Shown in pieces: positions 1-10,527 of a stretch of DNA of 64,000 nt (position 1 is the first letter of the stretch; each line of letters starts with the position of its first letter). Location: contig NZ_CP044205.1 in NCBI RefSeq assembly GCF_009498235.1, positions 3,163,389 to 3,227,388 of the forward strand, in the 5' to 3' direction. A model generated the notes under the pieces. It searched no databases, was not told the origin of the DNA, and saw only the letters and a program-made list of their open reading frames with translations. The DNA is from Candidatus Methylospira mobilis. GTDB taxonomy: Bacteria; Pseudomonadota; Gammaproteobacteria; Methylococcales; Methylococcaceae. Position numbers and translations under genes: made by a program.

Positions 1-129
1 CACACCCGGCACCGGTATGTGAGCGCCGACGCGATATACGACCAATGCGCCCAGCACGAACAACAAGCGCTGGCGCAGTTCGGTCAATTTACCGAATTTA
101 TCCGAGAGCGGGGAGGTAGCAGTATTCAC
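1..129 (-). CDS. secY: Protein translocase subunit SecY, N-terminal part (cut by window edge)
   Basis: Channel subunit of the SecYEG inner-membrane translocon. Only the first 43 codons are inside the window. The start is a GTG at 129, directly after the rplO TAA (132..130). The translated start runs [20 protein letters not shown], then a hydrophobic stretch ([14 protein letters not shown]) that matches the first SecY membrane segment, followed by HIPVPG. Position after rplO is the standard spc order rpsE-rpmD-rplO-secY. The rest of the gene lies to the left of the window. Confidence 0.9.
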   Translation of the reverse strand, partial: MNTATSPLSDKFGKLTELRQRLLFVLGALVVYRVGAHIPVPGV

Positions 130-567
130 TTAGACCTCGACTATTTTTCCGCCTGCCGCTTCAATCGCCTTGCGAGCGCCCTTGGTTACCGAAATACCTT
201 TCAGTGTAACGGCCTTTTCCAGAGCGCCTGAATCTATAATTTTTACTTTTTTGGTTATAGCAGGAACGATGTTGAGGGCGATCAACACGGCCAGATCAAC
301 CTCTTCAGCCTGAACGGCATTCAATTCGTGCAGCCGAACTTCGGCCGACAATGCTTTCTGTCTGGATTTGAAACCGACCTTGGGCAAGCGGCGCTGCAAC
401 GGCATCTGACCGCCCTCGAAGCCGACCTTATGAAATCCGCCGGTACGCGCATGCTGTCCTTTATGTCCGCGACCGCAGGTTTTACCCAGGGTGGAACCTA
501 TGCCGCGACCAACCCGCTTGGATTTTTTCTTACTTCCTTCCGCAGGAGCTATCGTATTAAGAAACAT
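130..567 (-). CDS. rplO: 50S ribosomal protein L15
   Basis: Large-subunit assembly protein, 145 aa. The start is set at the ATG at 567 ([15 protein letters not shown]), which aligns with the family start and has AGAGG about 10 bases upstream. An ATG nine bases further upstream lies inside the end of rpmD and is less likely. The glycine/arginine/lysine-rich N-terminus ([20 protein letters not shown]) and the [15 protein letters not shown] block are typical of L15. It starts one base after the rpmD stop and is followed immediately by secY, as expected for translational coupling in the spc operon. Confidence 0.97.
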   Translation of the reverse strand: MFLNTIAPAEGSKKKSKRVGRGIGSTLGKTCGRGHKGQHARTGGFHKVGFEGGQMPLQRRLPKVGFKSRQKALSAEVRLHELNAVQAEEVDLAVLIALNIVPAITKKVKIIDSGALEKAVTLKGISVTKGARKAIEAAGGKIVEV

Positions 568-568
568 G

Positions 569-748
569 TTATACATCCTCTATCTTCAGCATGTACCAAA
601 CCTTGGTTATCATGCCGCGGTTTTCGGGCGTATCGCGCACCAGCACCGTATGATGCATCCGGCGAATACCCAGCCCACGCAGACATGCTTTATGACTTTC
701 CAGCCTGCCGTTGCTACTTTTAATTTGTGTCAGACGAACCTGTTTCAT
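569..748 (-). CDS. rpmD: 50S ribosomal protein L30
   Basis: Small large-subunit protein of 59 aa. Reading the minus strand from the ATG at 748 gives [20 protein letters not shown], later [20 protein letters not shown], ending KIEDV and TAA at 571..569. The GLGIRRMHH block and the NRGMI motif are characteristic of bacterial L30. It sits between rpsE and rplO as in other gammaproteobacteria. Upstream spacing to the rpsE stop at 766 is 17 bases. Confidence 0.95.
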   Translation of the reverse strand: MKQVRLTQIKSSNGRLESHKACLRGLGIRRMHHTVLVRDTPENRGMITKVWYMLKIEDV

Positions 749-765
749 TTCAATACCCTTCAGGC

Positions 766-1278
766 CTAACCGGTAATATCCTTAAGCGGCAGCCCTCTTT
801 TGGCGGCCACGAATTTGGGATCACGTATTTCGGTCAAGCCCTTGATTGTTGCTCTAACTACATTAATCGGATTATTGGTTCCTATGCACTTCGCCAGGAC
901 GTTATGCACTCCGACAACTTCGAACACCGCTCGCATGGCCCCGCCCGCGATAATTCCGGTACCTTCGGATGCAGGCTGCATATATACCTTGGCTGCTCCG
1001 GTGCTCGCCATGATCGAATAGTGCAGCGTATCTCCATTCAGATGGACCTGCTTCATATTCTTGCGCGCCTGCTCCATGGACTTCTGTATTGCGACCGGTA
1101 CTTCTCTGGCCTTACATAAGCCGTAGCCGATACGGCCGTTGCCGTCGCCTACCACTGTCAACGCGGTGAAACCGAACTGGCGACCGCCTTTCACGGTTTT
1201 TGCAACACGCCTTACGGCAACAAGCTTTTCCTGAAATCCGTCAGTATTATTATTCTGGGTTGGGTTATTAGCTGCCAT
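766..1278 (-). CDS. rpsE: 30S ribosomal protein S5
   Basis: Decoding-fidelity protein of the small subunit, 170 aa. It has the S5 N-terminal double-stranded-RNA-binding-like domain ([19 protein letters not shown], residues about 18-36) and the C-terminal domain with [15 protein letters not shown] and [19 protein letters not shown]. The N-terminal 15 residues are an Asn/Gln-rich variable tail. It lies between rplR and rpmD in the spc operon. Confidence 0.97.
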   Translation of the reverse strand: MAANNPTQNNNTDGFQEKLVAVRRVAKTVKGGRQFGFTALTVVGDGNGRIGYGLCKAREVPVAIQKSMEQARKNMKQVHLNGDTLHYSIMASTGAAKVYMQPASEGTGIIAGGAMRAVFEVVGVHNVLAKCIGTNNPINVVRATIKGLTEIRDPKFVAAKRGLPLKDITG

Positions 1279-1287
1279 GTCTATCCT

Positions 1288-1644
1288 CTAGAATTTCAGT
1301 CCGGCTTCACGTGCAGCATCTGCGAGCGCTTTGACGCGACCATGATATTTGAAACCCGCGCGGTCGAATGCTACAGAAGTAACACCGGCGGCTATCGCTC
1401 TTTTTGCTACGGCGTCGCCTACAGCTTTGGCAGCAGCGACATTGCCTGTTGCGGTCAGTCCGGATTTAATGTCGACCTGCAGCGTCGAAGCGCTTGCGAC
1501 GACAGTTGTACCATCCGCAGAGAAGACCTGCGCATAAATATGCCTCGGCGTACGATGTACGCTCAAGCGATTAACTCCGTGCTCGCGTATGGTGTGCCGT
1601 GTTTTGGCGGCGCGCTGCAATCTGGATGTTTTTTTGTCCATCAT
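1288..1644 (-). CDS. rplR: 50S ribosomal protein L18
   Basis: 5S rRNA-binding protein, 118 aa. Recognisable by [20 protein letters not shown] near the N-terminus and the C-terminal [20 protein letters not shown] followed by EAGLKF, the usual end of the family. The basic N-terminus ([19 protein letters not shown]) is also typical. It is co-directional between rplF and rpsE, 8 bases after the rplF stop. Confidence 0.97.
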   Translation of the reverse strand: MMDKKTSRLQRAAKTRHTIREHGVNRLSVHRTPRHIYAQVFSADGTTVVASASTLQVDIKSGLTATGNVAAAKAVGDAVAKRAIAAGVTSVAFDRAGFKYHGRVKALADAAREAGLKF

Positions 1645-1652
1645 TTCACCTA

Positions 1653-2186
1653 TTATTTCTTCTTCGCTTCTTTTCTGATGATTACTTCATCGGAATAACG
1701 AATTCCTTTACCCTTATATGGCTCAGGCGGACGATAAGACCTTATGTTGGCGGCTACCTGACCTACAACCTGTCGGTCGCATCCTTTAACTATGATCTCG
1801 GTCTGGCTGGGGGTCTCCAGCGTAATCCCTGCCGGCGCCTGAAACTCGACCGGATGAGAAAATCCAAGAGCAAGGCTCAATGTGTCACCTTTGGCTGCAG
1901 CACGGTATCCGACACCAACCAGAGTCAGCTTTTTTTCATATCCCGTGCTGACTCCGACAACCATATTGTTAATATTGGCCCTCGTGGTACCCGCCAGGGC
2001 ATCTATTGTCTTGTTATCGCGATCCGATTGGACAGTAATCACGCCTTCATTGACGGCAACGCCGACAGCAGGGTGTAATTCACGAACCATCTCTCCCTTG
2101 GCGCCTTTGACACTCAGCGTATGGCCATCGAGATTCACGGTAACCCCTTTAGGCAGGGTTATAGGATTTTTTGCTACTCTAGACAT
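1653..2186 (-). CDS. rplF: 50S ribosomal protein L6
   Basis: Large-subunit protein near the GTPase-associated centre, 177 aa, normal length. The start [17 protein letters not shown], the internal [20 protein letters not shown] and the C-terminal signature [19 protein letters not shown] all match L6. It sits between rpsH and rplR in the spc operon. Confidence 0.98.
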   Translation of the reverse strand: MSRVAKNPITLPKGVTVNLDGHTLSVKGAKGEMVRELHPAVGVAVNEGVITVQSDRDNKTIDALAGTTRANINNMVVGVSTGYEKKLTLVGVGYRAAAKGDTLSLALGFSHPVEFQAPAGITLETPSQTEIIVKGCDRQVVGQVAANIRSYRPPEPYKGKGIRYSDEVIIRKEAKKK

Positions 2187-2208
2187 CTTTAAACCTGTTC
2201 CTGTTCGC

Positions 2209-2604
2209 TTACGATACTACGCACAGCACTTCGCCGCCGTAACCCTGTTCACGAGCAGCCCTGTCTGTCATGACGCCTTTCGAAGTGGTTACTATGGCTA
2301 CGCCGAGCCCGCCCAGCACCTTCGGCAACTCCTGCGAACCGCGGTAAATTCTGCGACCCGGTTTGCTTACTCTGGACAAATGCTCAATTACAGGCAACCC
2401 CTTGTAATATTTAAGACTTATATTGAGTATGCTTTTATTGCCTTCCTTTATCAGCGCATAATCGCCAATGTAACCTTCATCGCGCAGAACCTTGCACACG
2501 GACGCTTTTAAACTCGAACCGGGAAGAGTCAATTCTGTTTTGCCCGCAGCTTGACCATTCATTATCCGGCTGAACATATCGGCCAACGGATCAGACATAC
2601 TCAT
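2209..2604 (-). CDS. rpsH: 30S ribosomal protein S8
   Basis: Primary 16S rRNA-binding protein, 131 aa; in E. coli S8 also acts as translational repressor of the spc operon by binding near rplE. It starts [18 protein letters not shown] and ends in the conserved block [20 protein letters not shown]. The first codons could alternatively be replaced by the Met at residue 3, which is closer to the usual family start. It lies between rpsN and rplF. Confidence 0.97.
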   Translation of the reverse strand: MSMSDPLADMFSRIMNGQAAGKTELTLPGSSLKASVCKVLRDEGYIGDYALIKEGNKSILNISLKYYKGLPVIEHLSRVSKPGRRIYRGSQELPKVLGGLGVAIVTTSKGVMTDRAAREQGYGGEVLCVVS

Positions 2605-2658
2605 ACAAATTCTCTCTTGAACATTTGCGGATCACCGCGTCATCATCTATGAAGAGCT

Positions 2659-2964
2659 TTACCAGCTCGCTTTTACTACGCCCGGCACATCGCCTCGCAT
2701 TACGGACTCACGAAGCTTGTTCCTGCCAAGACCGAACTTACGATAATAGCCATGCGGTCTACCGGTCAGATTACAGCGGTTTCGTCCACGGATCGGTGCA
2801 GAATCGCGCGGCAGCTTCTGCAATTGAACAGATGCTTCGTACCGTTCATCTTCGCTCAAAGCCATATTTTTAACTGCATCACGTAATTCAGTTCTTTTCT
2901 TGAAATACTTGTCGGCAAGCTTTTTTCTTTTTACTTCCCGAATTACCATGGATTTCTTGGCCAT
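2659..2964 (-). CDS. rpsN: 30S ribosomal protein S14
   Basis: Small-subunit protein S14, 101 aa. It is the long, zinc-independent form: there is no CxxC pair, and the length matches the E. coli type. Motifs are [20 protein letters not shown] at the start and the basic core [20 protein letters not shown] with [18 protein letters not shown] at the end. It lies between rplE and rpsH. Confidence 0.97.
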   Translation of the reverse strand: MAKKSMVIREVKRKKLADKYFKKRTELRDAVKNMALSEDERYEASVQLQKLPRDSAPIRGRNRCNLTGRPHGYYRKFGLGRNKLRESVMRGDVPGVVKASW

Positions 2965-2975
2965 TAATGTAGTCC

Positions 2976-3515
2976 TTAGGCTCTAAATGGAAATTTAAAA
3001 TGTTCCAGCAATGCACGCGCTTCTTCGTCAGACCCTGCGCTGGTGGTAATCGTAATATCCATCCCGCGCAACGCATCGATCTTGTCGTAATCGATCTCGG
3101 GAAAAATTATCTGCTCACGAACGCCCATGGAGTAACTGCCGCGACCATCAAAAGCCCGCGGGTTCAATCCGCGGAAGTCACGAATACGTGGGATGGCGAT
3201 ATTGATCAGCCTGTCCAGGAATTCGTACATCTTTTCGCGGCGCAGGGTAACCTTGCAGCCAATCGGCATGCCTTCTCTGATCTTGAAACCGGCAATCGAT
3301 TTGCGCGCGTGCGTTATAACTGGTTTCTGGCCTGCTATTTTTTGCATATCCTCGACCGCGTTCTGTAATATCTTTTTATCAGCCACTGCTTCGCCGACAC
3401 CCATGTTAAGGGTGATTTTCTTCAAACGAGGCACCTGCATTACAGACTTGTATTCGAATTTTTTTACCAACTCGGGTACGATCTGCTCTTTATATGTTTT
3501 TTGTAATCTGGCCAT
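2976..3515 (-). CDS. rplE: 50S ribosomal protein L5
   Basis: 5S rRNA-binding large-subunit protein, 179 aa from the ATG at 3515 ([16 protein letters not shown]). An ATG two codons upstream at 3521 is possible, but the downstream one matches the family. Signatures are [40 protein letters not shown] and [19 protein letters not shown]. It is between rplX and rpsN. Confidence 0.97.
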   Translation of the reverse strand: MARLQKTYKEQIVPELVKKFEYKSVMQVPRLKKITLNMGVGEAVADKKILQNAVEDMQKIAGQKPVITHARKSIAGFKIREGMPIGCKVTLRREKMYEFLDRLINIAIPRIRDFRGLNPRAFDGRGSYSMGVREQIIFPEIDYDKIDALRGMDITITTSAGSDEEARALLEHFKFPFRA

Positions 3516-3529
3516 CGACAATCCCTCGG

Positions 3530-3847
3530 CTAAATGTCTACCACTTCGCTGGTCGATTTATAAAACCGTACCTTGCGACCGTCTGCGAGCAGACGTATGC
3601 CAACCTTATCTGCCTTATTGGTGACAGGATTAAACAGCGCTACATTGGATATATGCAGCGGCAGTGATTTTTCAACTATCCCACCCTGAATCGATTTTCC
3701 GGGGTTGGGTTTCTGGTGCTTGCGTACAAGGTTGATACCTTCCACTATCAGCTTGTTCTCGCCCTCCAGAGAGAGAACAACACCACGTTTGCCCTTGTCT
3801 CTGCCGGCTATAACCACAATCTGGTCGCCTTTTTTAATTTTTCGCAT
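3530..3847 (-). CDS. rplX: 50S ribosomal protein L24
   Basis: Assembly initiator of the large subunit, 105 aa. The KOW motif is visible at the N-terminus ([20 protein letters not shown]), followed by [16 protein letters not shown] and the later block [15 protein letters not shown]. It is the second gene of the spc operon after rplN. Confidence 0.97.
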   Translation of the reverse strand: MRKIKKGDQIVVIAGRDKGKRGVVLSLEGENKLIVEGINLVRKHQKPNPGKSIQGGIVEKSLPLHISNVALFNPVTNKADKVGIRLLADGRKVRFYKSTSEVVDI

Positions 3848-3863
3848 TTGCCTTCCTCCTCGA

Positions 3864-4232
3864 CTACAGTACTTCAGGCGCCAAGGAAATAATTTTCATG
3901 AACTTCTCGGTACGTAGTTCGCGCGTTACCGGCCCGAATATACGCGTACCCAAAGGCTGATGCTGATTGTTCAGGATCACTGCGGCATTTCCGTCAAAGC
4001 GGATCAGGGAACCGTCCGCACGGCGCACACCCTTTCTTGTCCTCACAACGACAGCGTTGTAGACCTCACCCTTTTTTACTCTGCCGCGCGGTATCGCATC
4101 CTTGATGCTGACCTTGATAATGTCGCCTATCCCGGCATATCTGCGGTGAGAACCGCCCAGCACCTTGATACACATGACCCGACGCGCTCCGCTGTTATCA
4201 GCTACATCCAGGCAGGTTTGCATTTGAATCAT
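3864..4232 (-). CDS. rplN: 50S ribosomal protein L14
   Basis: Large-subunit protein at the subunit interface, 122 aa, the usual length. It shows the family start [20 protein letters not shown], the signature [20 protein letters not shown] and the end [11 protein letters not shown]. It is the first gene of the spc group; the 60-base gap to rpsQ (4233-4292) is the widest in this part of the cluster. That is where the S10 and spc operons meet in E. coli, but no promoter stands out here. Confidence 0.98.
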   Translation of the reverse strand: MIQMQTCLDVADNSGARRVMCIKVLGGSHRRYAGIGDIIKVSIKDAIPRGRVKKGEVYNAVVVRTRKGVRRADGSLIRFDGNAAVILNNQHQPLGTRIFGPVTRELRTEKFMKIISLAPEVL

Positions 4233-4292
4233 TTTAAAACCCCTTTCATCTGCAGGGCCGATCAGGCCCGACTATCCGTTCCAAACCAAGCC

Positions 4293-4553
4293 TTATTTCG
4301 CTTTTTCAACAATCCTGTGGAGCTTCCACACTTTGTTCTTTGAAAGCGGACGGCTTGCCGTGATCTCTACCAGATCACCTTCCGAACATGCGTTATCTTC
4401 GTCATGAGCCATCAGCTTGGTGCTGCGCTTGATGTACTTCCCGTATACCGGATGCGGCACAAGGCGTTGTACTTCAACGGATATGCTTTTGTTCATTTTG
4501 TTGCTCACTACACGACCCGTGATAGTGCGCACGGCTTCCTGTTCCTGACTCAT
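4293..4553 (-). CDS. rpsQ: 30S ribosomal protein S17
   Basis: Primary 16S rRNA-binding protein, 86 aa. It has the OB-fold signature [20 protein letters not shown], then [19 protein letters not shown] and [20 protein letters not shown]. It is the last gene of the S10 group and its start overlaps the end of rpmC (stop at 4550) by four bases, an ATGA-type coupling. Confidence 0.97.
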   Translation of the reverse strand: MSQEQEAVRTITGRVVSNKMNKSISVEVQRLVPHPVYGKYIKRSTKLMAHDEDNACSEGDLVEITASRPLSKNKVWKLHRIVEKAK

Positions 4554-4756
4554 GCGACTGAACCCTTATTGCTGTTAATTTCGGTCAGTATGGTATTTAC
4601 GCGGGCAATATCCCGGCGTACCTTTTTAATCTGATCGGACTTTGCCAGTTGCCCGGTTGCCTTTTGCATATGCAGATTAAACTGCTCACGCAACAGCTCA
4701 ATCTGCGTCTTTTGCAGCTCCGCTACGGACTGTACTCTTAATTCACTGGCTTTCAT
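4550..4756 (-). CDS. rpmC: 50S ribosomal protein L29
   Basis: Small helical protein near the peptide exit tunnel, 68 aa. It starts [20 protein letters not shown] and contains the family core [20 protein letters not shown] and [14 protein letters not shown]. It overlaps rplP by one base at its start and rpsQ by four bases at its end, as is usual for this cluster. Confidence 0.97.
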   Translation of the reverse strand: MKASELRVQSVAELQKTQIELLREQFNLHMQKATGQLAKSDQIKKVRRDIARVNTILTEINSNKGSVA

Positions 4757-5169
4757 TACATTACCGTCCGAATCGTAAATGTGGTTTTTATCGGGAGCTT
4801 TGCTGCAGCCAATCGAAACGCTTCTCGCGCCAGTTCTTCGGTCACACCTTCAAGCTCATAAAGCATCGTACCCGGTTTAATCTGGGCAACCCAATATTCT
4901 ACACTACCTTTACCGGAACCCATACGAACTTCCAGCGGTTTTCTTGAAATTGGTTTGTCGGGAAACACTCTGATCCAGATTTTCCCGCCACGCTTCACAT
5001 GACGGGATATCGTGCGTCGTGCCGCTTCAATCTGGCGCGCGGTCAATCTGCCGCGATCCACCGATTTCAAACCGAACTCACCGAAGCTGACCTTGCTTCC
5101 TCTATGCGCCAACCCGCGGTTGTCGCCCTTCATTTGTTTTCTATATTTTGTTCTCTTTGGCTGCAACAT
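4756..5169 (-). CDS. rplP: 50S ribosomal protein L16
   Basis: Large-subunit protein needed for tRNA positioning, 137 aa. The start [20 protein letters not shown] and the signature [17 protein letters not shown] are diagnostic. In many bacteria Arg81 of L16 is hydroxylated; the matching segment here is [20 protein letters not shown] and [13 protein letters not shown]. It lies between rpsC and rpmC. Confidence 0.98.
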   Translation of the reverse strand: MLQPKRTKYRKQMKGDNRGLAHRGSKVSFGEFGLKSVDRGRLTARQIEAARRTISRHVKRGGKIWIRVFPDKPISRKPLEVRMGSGKGSVEYWVAQIKPGTMLYELEGVTEELAREAFRLAAAKLPIKTTFTIRTVM

Positions 5170-5183
5170 GGCTCATATCCTCT

Positions 5184-5852
5184 TTACGCTTCAGCGGGTG
5201 CGTGCTTGGTCTCGACCGGAGCGTCATGAAATACTTCACCCTTGAATATCCAGACTTTGACGCCGATAACACCATACGTCGTGTGCGCCTCGGCGAAGCC
5301 ATAGTCGATATCCGCGCGAAAAGTATGGAGGGGAACACGACCTTCACGGTACCATTCGCTCCGTGCAATTTCCGCACCGTTCAGTCTGCCGCCTACATTG
5401 ATCTTGATACCTTCGGCACCCAGGCGCAAGGTGTTCTGAACCGCACGCTTCATGGCCCGTCTGAACATGATGCGTTTTTCCAGCTGCTGCGCTACGCCTT
5501 CCGCTACTAGCTGTGCATCCAGTTCTGGTTTGCGTATTTCTTCAACATTCAGCTGTACCGGCACGCCCATCATAGCCGAGACCTGGCGGCGCAATGCGTC
5601 AATATCCTCGCCTTTCTTACCGATTACCAGACCTGGTCGCGCGGTATGTATGGTGATGTTCGCATTATTTGCAGGGCGATTGATCTGTATGCGGCCAATT
5701 GAAGCATGACCCAGCTTCTTTTTCAGAAACTCTCTGACCTTGATATCCTTAAGAAGATACAGCGGGTAATTTTGCGAGTTCGCATACCAGCGTGACGTCC
5801 AGTCTTTAATATATCCCAGTCTGATACCGGTAGGATGTACTTTTTGTCCCAT
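5184..5852 (-). CDS. rpsC: 30S ribosomal protein S3
   Basis: Small-subunit protein at the mRNA entry site, 222 aa. The N-terminal part has [20 protein letters not shown], then the KH domain with [20 protein letters not shown], and the C-terminal domain with [20 protein letters not shown] and [20 protein letters not shown]. It is slightly shorter at the C-terminal tail than the E. coli protein (about 233 aa). Position between rplV and rplP is standard. Confidence 0.98.
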   Translation of the reverse strand: MGQKVHPTGIRLGYIKDWTSRWYANSQNYPLYLLKDIKVREFLKKKLGHASIGRIQINRPANNANITIHTARPGLVIGKKGEDIDALRRQVSAMMGVPVQLNVEEIRKPELDAQLVAEGVAQQLEKRIMFRRAMKRAVQNTLRLGAEGIKINVGGRLNGAEIARSEWYREGRVPLHTFRADIDYGFAEAHTTYGVIGVKVWIFKGEVFHDAPVETKHAPAEA

Positions 5853-5863
5853 GATAAAGGCCC

Positions 5864-6199
5864 TTACTTATTCTCTGATACTTTGACGGTAATATGGCAG
5901 GTTCTTTTCAGAATCCGGTTGCCACGGCCTTTAGCACGAGCCCTCATACGCTTCAGTGCAGCGCCTTCATCCACAAATATGGTTGAGACACGCAGCTCGT
6001 CAATATCCGCACCATCATTGTGTTCAGCGTTGGCAACAGCAGATTCGAGCACTTTTTTTACCAGGTGCGCGGACTTCTTGTTGCTGAACGCTAAAAGATC
6101 AATCGCTTGTGCTACGCCAAGTCCGCGGATCTGATCTGCGACCAGTCTGCACTTCTGAGCGGATACGCGAGCGTTATTAAGCTTCGCAGAGGTTTCCAT
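5864..6199 (-). CDS. rplV: 50S ribosomal protein L22
   Basis: Protein lining the exit tunnel, 111 aa. It starts [20 protein letters not shown], has the internal [20 protein letters not shown] and the C-terminal hairpin region [20 protein letters not shown], which carries the tunnel loop. It lies 11 bases upstream of rpsC. Confidence 0.97.
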   Translation of the reverse strand: METSAKLNNARVSAQKCRLVADQIRGLGVAQAIDLLAFSNKKSAHLVKKVLESAVANAEHNDGADIDELRVSTIFVDEGAALKRMRARAKGRGNRILKRTCHITVKVSENK

Positions 6200-6216
6200 C
6201 TTGATTCACCAACTCA

Positions 6217-6489
6217 CTATTTTGATTTCTTATCAGCCTGATGGCCCTTGTACGTCCTGGTCGGTGCAAACTCGCCCAGTTTCTGTCCTACCATATTGTC
6301 GGAGACCAGCACCGGAATGTGCTGCTTTCCATTATGTACCGCCAGCGTCAATCCGATCATTTCAGGAATAATCATTGAGCGGCGCGACCAGGTTTTAATT
6401 GGCTTTTTTACGCCCGCTTCAGCGGCATCCAGAACTTTCTTAAGAAGCTGGTGATCTATGAACGGACCTTTCTTGATTGAACGTGGCAC
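6217..6489 (-). CDS. rpsS: 30S ribosomal protein S19
   Basis: Small-subunit head protein, 90 aa. It begins [20 protein letters not shown] and contains [20 protein letters not shown] and the C-terminal signature [19 protein letters not shown]. It sits between rplB and rplV. Confidence 0.98.
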   Translation of the reverse strand: MPRSIKKGPFIDHQLLKKVLDAAEAGVKKPIKTWSRRSMIIPEMIGLTLAVHNGKQHIPVLVSDNMVGQKLGEFAPTRTYKGHQADKKSK

Positions 6490-6510
6490 TGGTATTTCCC
6501 CTCAAAAGGC

Positions 6511-7335
6511 TTACTTGCGCTTATCACGGACGATCATATCGTCAGTGCGCTTGTTATTACGTGTCTTGTATCCCTTGGTTGGAATACCCCATGGCGAAAC
6601 CGGATGTCTACCCCCCGAAGTACGCCCTTCACCACCACCGTGCGGATGATCGACCGGGTTCATTGCAACACCGCGTACCGTGGGACGAACACCGCGCCAA
6701 CGTTTCGCGCCGGCCTTCCCCAGGGAAATAAGATTATGCTCGGAATTCGAAACTTCGCCGATAACAGCCCGGCAATCGACCAGAACCTTGCGCATTTCAC
6801 CGGAGCGTAAACGTATGGTCGCATAAGCGCCTTCTCTGGCCACCAACTGTACTGATGCACCGGCGCTACGTGCAATCTGCGCACCTTTCCCTGGTTTCAG
6901 CTCTACGCAATGTACAGTGGAACCTACCGGAATATTTCTCAACGGCAGACTGTTGCCGACTTTAATAGGTGCAAATTCGGACGCAAGAATCTCCTGACCG
7001 ACTACCAGCGACTTGGGAGCAATCATATAACGACGCTCACCATCTGCGTAAACAATCAATGCTATATGCGCAGTTCTGTTGGGGTCGTATTCAATGCGCT
7101 CAACCTTGCCCGGAATGCCGAACTTATCGCGCTTGAAATCAATCAAGCGGTACAGCTGCTTATGTCCGCCGCCCTGATGACGCGTTGTAACCCGTCCCTG
7201 ATTATTGCGTCCCGCATGTTGCGATTTTTTCTCCACCAATGGGGCGTGAGGCTTACCCTTGTGGAGTCCCGGCGTCTTGACGCGAATTACGAAACGCGCG
7301 CCCGCCGAAGTTGGTTTTGATTTAATTAGAGCCAT
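6511..7335 (-). CDS. rplB: 50S ribosomal protein L2
   Basis: Core peptidyl-transferase-centre protein, 274 aa, normal length. It has [20 protein letters not shown] near the N-terminus, the OB-fold segment [20 protein letters not shown] and the C-terminal signature [15 protein letters not shown], including the conserved histidine region. The gap to rplW upstream (7336-7400) is 65 bases and shows no obvious signal. Confidence 0.98.
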   Translation of the reverse strand: MALIKSKPTSAGARFVIRVKTPGLHKGKPHAPLVEKKSQHAGRNNQGRVTTRHQGGGHKQLYRLIDFKRDKFGIPGKVERIEYDPNRTAHIALIVYADGERRYMIAPKSLVVGQEILASEFAPIKVGNSLPLRNIPVGSTVHCVELKPGKGAQIARSAGASVQLVAREGAYATIRLRSGEMRKVLVDCRAVIGEVSNSEHNLISLGKAGAKRWRGVRPTVRGVAMNPVDHPHGGGEGRTSGGRHPVSPWGIPTKGYKTRNNKRTDDMIVRDKRK

Positions 7336-7400
7336 TTTAAGATTCCGCCACTTTACCTAGCCATTCAAAGCTTCAATGATCCCGCTGCTATCCACCATTT

Positions 7401-7694
7401 TTACGCAGTAGACAACTCAATATCGAATCCGGGTTTCAGCTTGACGTAAGCTTTTTTCCAATCTGATCGTTTACCGGCGAATCGCCCGAACCGCTTGCTT
7501 TTACCAAATACGTTGAGGACATGCACGCTTTCGACCTTGACATCGAACATCAGCTCAACCGCCTGCTTGATGTCTATCTTGTCCGAGTTTTTTTTCACGC
7601 GAAAAACAAAGGTCCTGTTCGATTGCGCTGTTATGTTGCTCTTTTCGGATACGATAGGCGCCTGTATCACACGCATCAAATTCTGCTGTCTCAT
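7401..7694 (-). CDS. rplW: 50S ribosomal protein L23
   Basis: Exit-tunnel protein and docking site for trigger factor and SRP, 97 aa. Recognisable by [40 protein letters not shown] and [19 protein letters not shown]. Its ATG overlaps the rplD stop by four bases (7691-7694), so it is probably translationally coupled. Confidence 0.97.
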   Translation of the reverse strand: MRQQNLMRVIQAPIVSEKSNITAQSNRTFVFRVKKNSDKIDIKQAVELMFDVKVESVHVLNVFGKSKRFGRFAGKRSDWKKAYVKLKPGFDIELSTA

Positions 7695-8311
7695 GCCAGT
7701 TTAACCTCAATGTTCTTCACTGCCTGGGTAGTCACAATCACTTTTTCAAAGTGAACCAGAGAAACAGGGCTTATCGAATCAGCAGTGCAAATCTCGACGT
7801 TACCCAAGTTGCGTGCCGACAGGAAAGTGTCTACATTGTACGCATCGGTAATAATCAGAGCACTGCTTGCGCCCAGGGCTTTCAGCTTGTTGCTCAATTC
7901 GCGCGTCTTCGGTGCAGAAGTGTATATATCGTCGGTTACTATCAAACGATCCTGGCGCAGCAATTCCGAGAAAATAGAACGCATCGCAGCACGGTACATT
8001 TTTTTGTTCAGCTTCTGCTTGTACGACCGATTGCTTGCTGCAAAGGTAACACCGCCATGACGCCACAAGGGGCTGCGTGTCGTGCCGGCGCGAGCCCGCC
8101 CAGAACCTTTCTGCTTCCATGGTTTCGCACCGCCACCGCTCACTTCGGAACGCGTCTTCTGAGCTTTGGTTCCAGAGCGGCCGGCAGCCATGTATGCAAC
8201 CACCAACTGATGAACCAACGGTTCGTTGAAGTGCTGCCCGAAAACCGCCGCACTTACGTCTACCGGTTCCACGGCGGCGCCGTCTTTAATTACAGAGACC
8301 TTTAGGCTCAT
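7691..8311 (-). CDS. rplD: 50S ribosomal protein L4
   Basis: Large-subunit protein with a loop reaching the exit tunnel, 206 aa; in E. coli L4 also represses its own S10 operon. The tunnel-loop signature is clear: [20 protein letters not shown], then [17 protein letters not shown]. It is flanked by rplC and rplW. The S10-leader structure used for L4 control in E. coli was not recognised in front of rpsJ; tuf ends only four bases upstream. Confidence 0.97.
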   Translation of the reverse strand: MSLKVSVIKDGAAVEPVDVSAAVFGQHFNEPLVHQLVVAYMAAGRSGTKAQKTRSEVSGGGAKPWKQKGSGRARAGTTRSPLWRHGGVTFAASNRSYKQKLNKKMYRAAMRSIFSELLRQDRLIVTDDIYTSAPKTRELSNKLKALGASSALIITDAYNVDTFLSARNLGNVEICTADSISPVSLVHFEKVIVTTQAVKNIEVKLA

Positions 8312-8324
8312 TTTTCCACCCTGT

Positions 8325-8963
8325 TTATTTCTTTACTGCCGGCTTAACAACGACATCGGCGCCCTTGTGACCGGGAATGGCGCCGCGAATAAGCAGCAGC
8401 GATTTATCCTTGTCGACAGATACGACACGCAGGTTCTGCGTGGTCTGGTTCTCATTACCCATATGACCGCACATTTTTTTGCCTTTCATAACGCGGCCCG
8501 GAGTCTGATTCTGACCGATAGAGCCCGGTGCGCGGTGCGATAGCGAGTTACCGTGGGTTGCATCCTGGGTCCGGAAATTGTAGCGTTTAACTACGCCGGC
8601 GAATCCCTTACCGATGGTTACCCCTGCTACATCTACATATTGCCCTTCTTCAAACCGGTCGACAGTCAATGCTGCGCCAACCGCGTACTCAACGCTATCG
8701 GCATCATCAACTCGAAATTCCCACAGACCGCGTCCCGCTTCCACGCCCGCCTTAGCATAATGTCCGATTTGAGGACGTGACAACCGTGAGCGCTTAACAT
8801 TACCAGTGGTTACCTGGATTGCACGGTATCCATCTGACTCGACCGTCTTTACCTGTACTATCCGATTAGGATCAACATGCACCACCGATACCGGAATCGC
8901 CGCCCCGTCGTCAGTGAAGACGCGGGTCATTCCACATTTGCGGCCAACAAGACCAATTGCCAT
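8325..8963 (-). CDS. rplC: 50S ribosomal protein L3
   Basis: Early-assembly protein that reaches the peptidyl-transferase centre, 212 aa. It starts [20 protein letters not shown] and carries the signature [20 protein letters not shown] with GSLSHR-like [19 protein letters not shown]. The glutamine in GQNQTPGRV matches the residue methylated by PrmB in E. coli. It lies between rpsJ and rplD. Confidence 0.98.
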   Translation of the reverse strand: MAIGLVGRKCGMTRVFTDDGAAIPVSVVHVDPNRIVQVKTVESDGYRAIQVTTGNVKRSRLSRPQIGHYAKAGVEAGRGLWEFRVDDADSVEYAVGAALTVDRFEEGQYVDVAGVTIGKGFAGVVKRYNFRTQDATHGNSLSHRAPGSIGQNQTPGRVMKGKKMCGHMGNENQTTQNLRVVSVDKDKSLLLIRGAIPGHKGADVVVKPAVKK

Positions 8964-8988
8964 GACTTAACTCCAAATATTCTGTTTC

Positions 8989-9300
8989 TTAATTCAGCTT
9001 GATTTGAACATCTACGCCGGCGGCCAGATCCAGCTTCATCAGTGCGTCGACGGTTTTATCCGTCGGATCGATAATATCCATCAGACGCTTATGTGTTCTG
9101 AGCTCGTATTGATCTCGCGCATCCTTGTTTACGTGCGGCGATACCAGTACAGTCCATCTCTCCTTTTTCGTCGGGAGCGGAATAGGGCCAAGCACCTGTG
9201 CGCCTGTGCGCTTTGCTGTTTCCACGATCTCTATTGCCGATTGATCAATCAAGCGGTGATCGAATGCCTTTAGGCGAATTCTAATTCTCTGTTTTGACAT
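8989..9300 (-). CDS. rpsJ: 30S ribosomal protein S10 / NusE
   Basis: Small-subunit protein and, as NusE, partner of NusB in antitermination; 103 aa. It starts [20 protein letters not shown] and contains [20 protein letters not shown] and [20 protein letters not shown]. Here it follows tuf by only 3 bases, so the str and S10 groups are joined into one transcription unit with no room for a separate promoter or leader between them. Confidence 0.98.
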   Translation of the reverse strand: MSKQRIRIRLKAFDHRLIDQSAIEIVETAKRTGAQVLGPIPLPTKKERWTVLVSPHVNKDARDQYELRTHKRLMDIIDPTDKTVDALMKLDLAAGVDVQIKLN

Positions 9301-9303
9301 GGC

Positions 9304-10494
9304 TTACTCGAATATCTTTGAAACAACACCCGCACCGACCGTGCGGCCACCTTCGCGTACCGCGAAACGCACTCCCTCGTCCATTGCGATGGGAGCCAGC
9401 AATTTAACCTTGATATTGACATTGTCACCGGGCATAACCATCTCCACACCTTCGGGCAAATCCACGGCGCCGGTAACATCAGTCGTACGAAAATAGAATT
9501 GAGGCCTGTATCCTTTGAAGAACGGAGTGTGTCGCCCACCCTCTTCCTTCGAAAGCACATAAATTTCCGCTTCGAAATGCGTGTGCGGCTTGATGGTGCC
9601 CGGTTTCGCCAACACCTGACCGCGCTCCACATCTTCACGCTTGGTTCCGCGCAGCAGCACCCCGACGTTATCCCCGGCCTGACCTTGATCCAGTAATTTG
9701 CGGAACATTTCGACGCCGGTACAGGTGGTTTTTACCGTAGGCCGGAGACCAACTATCTCAACCTCTTCACCCACCTTGACTATGCCGCGCTCGATACGCC
9801 CCGTCACCACCGTGCCACGCCCCGAAATAGAGAACACATCCTCCACAGGCAGCAGGAAGGGCAGATCTACCGGGCGGTCGGGCTGCGGAATATATTCATC
9901 CAATGCATTTACCAGCTTGATGATCGCAGGTACGCCGATTTCACTTTGATCGCCCTCCAGCGCCTTCAGCGCGGACCCGACAATAATTGGAGTAGTGTCA
10001 CCCGGAAAATTGTACGTGGTAAGCAGCTCACGAACTTCCATGTCAACCAACTCGATCAGCTCGGCGTCGTCAACCATATCGGCCTTGTTCAGGAAAACAA
10101 CGATATAGGGAACACCCACCTGACGCGCAAGAAGAATATGCTCTCTGGTCTGCGGCATAGGGCCGTCGGCGGCGGAGCAAACCAGAATCGCTCCATCCAT
10201 CTGCGCTGCGCCCGTAATCATGTTTTTGACGTAGTCGGCATGCCCAGGACAATCTACATGCGCATAATGGCGATTCGGCGATTCGTATTCGACATGCGCG
10301 GTCGCAATGGTGATGCCGCGAGCCCGCTCTTCCGGAGCGGCATCGATCTGATCGTAGGCCTTGAACTCGCCACCATGCATCTCGGCCATTACCTTGGTCA
10401 GCGCTGCGGTCAGCGTAGTTTTACCATGATCCACATGACCTATGGTGCCGACATTCACATGCGGCTTGCTACGCGAAAACTTCTCTTTTGACAT
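9304..10494 (-). CDS. tuf: Elongation factor Tu
   Basis: GTPase that delivers aminoacyl-tRNA to the ribosome, 396 aa. The G-domain motifs are all present: [10 protein letters not shown] (P-loop), [10 protein letters not shown] (G3), NKADMV (G4). The C-terminal domains carry [20 protein letters not shown] and the conserved end [15 protein letters not shown]. It follows fusA and is fused by position to the S10 group. A second tuf copy, common in gammaproteobacteria, is not in this window. Confidence 0.98.
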   Translation of the reverse strand: MSKEKFSRSKPHVNVGTIGHVDHGKTTLTAALTKVMAEMHGGEFKAYDQIDAAPEERARGITIATAHVEYESPNRHYAHVDCPGHADYVKNMITGAAQMDGAILVCSAADGPMPQTREHILLARQVGVPYIVVFLNKADMVDDAELIELVDMEVRELLTTYNFPGDTTPIIVGSALKALEGDQSEIGVPAIIKLVNALDEYIPQPDRPVDLPFLLPVEDVFSISGRGTVVTGRIERGIVKVGEEVEIVGLRPTVKTTCTGVEMFRKLLDQGQAGDNVGVLLRGTKREDVERGQVLAKPGTIKPHTHFEAEIYVLSKEEGGRHTPFFKGYRPQFYFRTTDVTGAVDLPEGVEMVMPGDNVNIKVKLLAPIAMDEGVRFAVREGGRTVGAGVVSKIFE

Positions 10495-10527
10495 GCCTGT
10501 AACCTCTACGACCCAAATTCTGTTGTG

